From contig CALKWG010000336.1 in NCBI GenBank assembly GCA_938004315.1, forward strand, positions 1 to 8,682: DNA of 8,682 nt. The letters are read 5' to 3'. Below the pieces are notes generated by a model. The model was not told the DNA's origin. It saw only the letters and a list, made by a program, of their open reading frames with translations, and made no database searches. This DNA is from an uncultured Spirochaetaceae bacterium (GTDB taxonomy: Bacteria; Spirochaetota; Spirochaetia; Treponematales; UBA12059). Numbering within the stretch: position 1 is the first letter of the stretch; the number at the start of each line of letters is the position of its first letter. Both the position numbers and the translations under genes were made by a program. Below are positions 6,525 through 8,682 of this stretch, one piece after another.

Positions 6525-7862
6525 CTACTGAGTATCCGCTTCGGCGCCGAACGCGGCGGCGGCCGCCGCCTCGACGCGCTTGCCTAGTTTACCATACATG
6601 AGCATAGCTTCGCGATCGGGGTCGAGCCTGGCGCGTATATAGGCCGCCATGGCTTCCGGATCGACGAGCTCCGGCCCCTTGAGGCGTTCGAGCGAGCGGG
6701 CGAGCGACTCTACCTCGCCGGAGAATAGAAATTGCCTAGCCGCTCGGTTCATGCGGTACTCGGCGTCGTCGCTGGCCACGAGGACCATCCCGCCTATCCT
6801 GCCCGTCGCCTCCGAGAGCTCCTCGGCCGTAAGGCCGCGCTCGTAGAGCAGGCGGGCCTCGTCCCGGTAGGCGGCGGCGAAGCGCGGGAACTTACCCGGA
6901 GAGCAGGCCGAGGAGACGCCCCAGAGCCCGGCCAGGCGGGAGAAGCTCATGCTCGTACCTATGCTGTAGCATAGGCCCTCGCGCTCGCGGAGCTTCATGA
7001 AGAGCCGTGAGCTCATGCTCTCGCCGTAGGCGGAGCTGACGACCGAAAGCCTCCAGTAATCGTCCTCGACCAAAGGGCCTTCGAGCGGAAGGCCGGTGAA
7101 GAAGTAGACCTGGCTGCCCGGCGCGCGGATCAGCCTCCGCTCGCGTACGAAGCGGCCGGGCGGCGCGGAGCCCCAGCCCGCCAGGGAATCGGCGCCCGCG
7201 CCCGGCGAGACGCCGGTAGCGACGCGTTCGTAGAAAAGATCGCGGAGGCGGGCCAGGTCCACGTCGCCCGCCGCGGCCATGAGGACCGGCCCCTCGACGA
7301 AGCGCCGCCTATGAAAGTCGACGAGGGCTTCGAAGCGATGCGCGGCGACCGCCTCGGCCGTCCCGGCGATGCGACGCCCTATGGCCTGAGCCGGATAGCT
7401 CATCGCGTAGAACTCATCCTGCCCCGACTCCTCAAGGTCGTCGTCGGCCGCCAGGATCTCGCTGACGATGATGTCCTTCTCAAGCTCGAAGTCGCGCGGC
7501 TCGAAGCGAGGGGCGTAGGCCATGTCGGCCAAGGTGCGCAGGGCGAGCTCCGCCTTGGCGGCGGGGATGGTGCAATGGAGGCAGACGTTCTCCCGCTCGG
7601 TGAAGGCGTTCAAATTGCCCCCCTCGCGGTCCACGACGCGGGAGAGCGCGGCCGCGTCCAGCTCGCCGGCTCCCTTGAAGAGCATATGCTCGACGAAGTG
7701 GGAGAGCCCGCTTTCGCCCTCGGCCTCGTAGGCGCTCCCGGCGTCGAACCACAGGCCCACGGCCGCCGCGCGGGAATTCGGCATGGGATCCACGACTAAG
7801 GCGGCGGGCGCGCCCGAGGGCCTATGGCCGCGGAGGACGAGAGGCTCGGTATCTATAGGCAT
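6525..7862 (-). CDS. M16-family zinc metallopeptidase
   Basis: A 445-residue pitrilysin/mitochondrial-processing-peptidase-type protein. The inverted zinc motif HFVEH gives H55, E58 (general base) and H59. The third zinc ligand is E135 in IIVSEIL, 75 residues after H59, as expected for HxxEH-x75-E. Other family signatures are [23 protein letters not shown] and, in the second half, [13 protein letters not shown] with the Arg/Tyr region. The length fits the short two-domain M16B type, which usually dimerises. No signal peptide or membrane segment is visible, so it is probably cytoplasmic. Substrates of bacterial M16B proteins are mostly unknown and none is suggested here. The ATG has GGAG eight bases upstream. 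It follows pnp by 124 bp and leads into dut after 25 bp, so it may head the downstream transcript. Confidence 0.94.
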   Translation of the reverse strand: MPIDTEPLVLRGHRPSGAPAALVVDPMPNSRAAAVGLWFDAGSAYEAEGESGLSHFVEHMLFKGAGELDAAALSRVVDREGGNLNAFTERENVCLHCTIPAAKAELALRTLADMAYAPRFEPRDFELEKDIIVSEILAADDDLEESGQDEFYAMSYPAQAIGRRIAGTAEAVAAHRFEALVDFHRRRFVEGPVLMAAAGDVDLARLRDLFYERVATGVSPGAGADSLAGWGSAPPGRFVRERRLIRAPGSQVYFFTGLPLEGPLVEDDYWRLSVVSSAYGESMSSRLFMKLREREGLCYSIGTSMSFSRLAGLWGVSSACSPGKFPRFAAAYRDEARLLYERGLTAEELSEATGRIGGMVLVASDDAEYRMNRAARQFLFSGEVESLARSLERLKGPELVDPEAMAAYIRARLDPDREAMLMYGKLGKRVEAAAAAAFGAEADTQ

Positions 7863-7870
7863 GCTACGGT

Positions 7871-7874
7871 CTCC
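7871..7874 (-). promoter_or_regulatory. Ribosome binding site of the M16 peptidase gene
   Basis: On the minus strand GGAG stands eight bases before the ATG at 7862. It begins only seven bases after the foot of the 7882-7909 hairpin, so folding of that hairpin or a protein bound to it could affect ribosome access. Confidence 0.55.
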
Positions 7875-7881
7875 GGACGAA

Positions 7882-7909
7882 CGCGGCCGACCCCGAGGGG
7901 TCGGCCGCG
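7882..7909 (-). terminator. Perfect GC-rich hairpin between pnp and the M16 gene
   Basis: Arms of 13 bases (7882-7894 and 7897-7909) are perfectly complementary around a 2-base centre. In RNA the tip would open to a four-base loop over a 12-bp stem. Its place downstream of pnp suggests terminator, attenuator or 3'-end protection of pnp mRNA. No T-run follows on the minus strand (the next bases are TTCGTCCGGAG), so it is not a standard intrinsic terminator. It could also be a protein-binding or RNase-processing site. Confidence 0.5.
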
Positions 7910-7933
7910 AGCGATTGCTGAACGACGCGTCGG

Positions 7934-7970
7934 GCGCGCCGGCGGCGCCGGCTCATGAGCCGCGGCGCGC
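7934..7970 (-). other. Bulged inverted repeat just downstream of the pnp stop
   Basis: An outer 7-bp pairing (7934-7940 GCGCGCC with 7964-7970 GGCGCGC) encloses a perfect 14-base palindrome CGGCTCATGAGCCG (7949-7962), with an 8-base bulge on one side and one unpaired base on the other. It begins about 16 bases after the pnp stop. Such structures after a stop often shield mRNA 3' ends from exonucleases. The GC-rich content makes alternative pairings likely, so the exact fold is uncertain. Confidence 0.4.
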
Positions 7971-7986
7971 AGGCGTCCCGATAGGC

Positions 7987-8682
7987 TTAGGCCTTGCCCT
8001 CTTCGAGCGCGTCGATATAGGAAAGATTGAGGCGGCCGAGCTTGTCGATCTCCAGGAGGCGGACCGGGATCACCTGGCCCTCCTTGACGACGTCCGAGAC
8101 GCTCGCGACGCGGGTCTTGGACAGGCGCGAGATGTGCACGAGGCCTTCCTTGCCCGGAAGTATCTCCACGAAGCAGCCGAAGTCCATGATGCGCTTTACC
8201 GTGCCCTGGTAGACGCGGCCTACCTCCGGGTCCTCGGCGATGCCTAAGACCGCGTCCTTGGCGTCGTAGGCCGACTGCTGGTTGGCGCCGTAGATGGTGA
8301 CGTTGCCGTCGTCGTCCACGTTGATCTTGACGCCGTACTGCTCGCAGAGCGCCTTGATGTTCTTGCCGCCCGGCCCGATGATCGCGCCGATCTTGTCCAC
8401 GTCGATCTTGACGGTGACGATCTTAGGCGCGTACACGGAGATATCGGCGGCGGGGGCGCTGATGGTCTGGTTCATGATGCCCAGGATGTGCAGGCGGCCG
8501 CGCTTAGCCTGCTCCAGGGCCTTCTGCATGATCTCGGTGGAGACGCCGGCGATCTTGATGTCCATCTGGAATCCGGTGATGCCCTCTTGGGTACCGGCCA
8601 CCTTGAAGTCCATGTCGCCGAGGTGGTCCTCGTCGCCCAGGATGTCGGAGAGCACCGCGTAGCGCGAGCCGTCGGTGATGAG
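7987..8682 (-). CDS. pnp: Polyribonucleotide nucleotidyltransferase, C-terminal part (5' partial)
   Basis: PNPase degrades RNA 3' to 5' with phosphate and is a core RNA-decay enzyme. The window holds the last 231 codons; the frame is open to the right edge, and the GTG at 8655 is an internal Val codon, not a start. The visible part begins within the second RNase PH-like core domain, in the active site: SDILGDEDHLGDMDFKVAG contains the aspartates equivalent to E. coli D486 and D492 and lysine K494. A KH RNA-binding domain follows (visible residues about 90-148, with GPGG at 103-106), then an S1 domain (about 154-222, with GTVKRIMDFGCFVEILPGKE and GLVHISRL). The tail after S1 is very short (DALEEGKA), so it lacks the long RNase E-binding tail seen in some bacteria. 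Isoleucine is nearly always ATC here, as in highly expressed genes. Confidence 0.97.
   Translation of the reverse strand, partial: LITDGSRYAVLSDILGDEDHLGDMDFKVAGTQEGITGFQMDIKIAGVSTEIMQKALEQAKRGRLHILGIMNQTISAPAADISVYAPKIVTVKIDVDKIGAIIGPGGKNIKALCEQYGVKINVDDDGNVTIYGANQQSAYDAKDAVLGIAEDPEVGRVYQGTVKRIMDFGCFVEILPGKEGLVHISRLSKTRVASVSDVVKEGQVIPVRLLEIDKLGRLNLSYIDALEEGKA

Noticed and set aside
7311..7799. Plus-strand open frame of 162 codons inside the M16 gene
   Set aside because: It lies antisense to the zinc motif and other conserved M16 residues, with no upstream ribosome binding site that I could see and no known domain.
7783..8247. Plus-strand open frame of 154 codons spanning the pnp-M16 gap
   Set aside because: It runs antisense over the hairpins and the pnp S1 domain; its composition is that of a GC-rich shadow frame.
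1..8682. Mobile element, defence island or biosynthetic cluster
   Set aside because: No transposase, integrase, terminal repeats or tRNA junction was seen, and the gene content is housekeeping with uniform base composition.

Overview
The window is a GC-rich stretch (roughly two thirds G+C by eye) of bacterial chromosome, apparently the left end of an assembled contig. The first 45 bases are not biological: they are the tail of an Illumina P7 primer, an 8-base i7 index and the complete 34-base TruSeq read-2 adapter. Real sequence starts at 46.

Layout. A single plus-strand gene (46-1064, 5' end missing) encodes a protein with an N-terminal membrane anchor, a long Ala-rich linker and a C-terminal domain I cannot assign. 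It converges on seven minus-strand genes that fill the rest. In transcription order (right to left) these are: pnp (3' third only), an M16 zinc peptidase, dut, lptF-like, lptG-like, tgt, and a secreted HEAT-repeat protein. From the M16 gene onward the spacing is 25 bp, 6 bp, a 4-bp overlap, 21 bp and an 8-bp overlap, which fits one operon. The only sizeable gap (124 bp, between pnp and the M16 gene) holds a perfect 13-bp-arm hairpin and a second, bulged hairpin just past the pnp stop. No stretch over 300 bp lacks a gene.

Organism. Paired LptF/LptG-type permeases and a signal-peptide-bearing HEAT protein point to a bacterium with two membranes. The order pnp, M16 peptidase, dut, two YjgP/YjgQ permeases, tgt, and the style of the first protein, resemble neighbourhoods I associate with Spirochaetota (Treponema/Spirochaeta relatives). 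That is recall without a search, so it is moderate to weak evidence. Codon use is distinctive for so GC-rich a genome: ATA is far commoner than ATT for isoleucine in dut, lptF and tgt, and five of eight stops are TAG.

How the genes relate. Most are housekeeping: RNA decay (Pnp), removal of dUTP (Dut), tRNA queuosine modification (Tgt), and transport of lipopolysaccharide or a related lipid to the outer membrane (LptF/G). The M16 and HEAT proteins have no defined substrate. I found no defence, mobile or clearly new multi-gene system. The least explained items are the anchored Ala-rich protein, a helical insert of about 80 residues in the LptF-like protein, and the pnp downstream hairpins.
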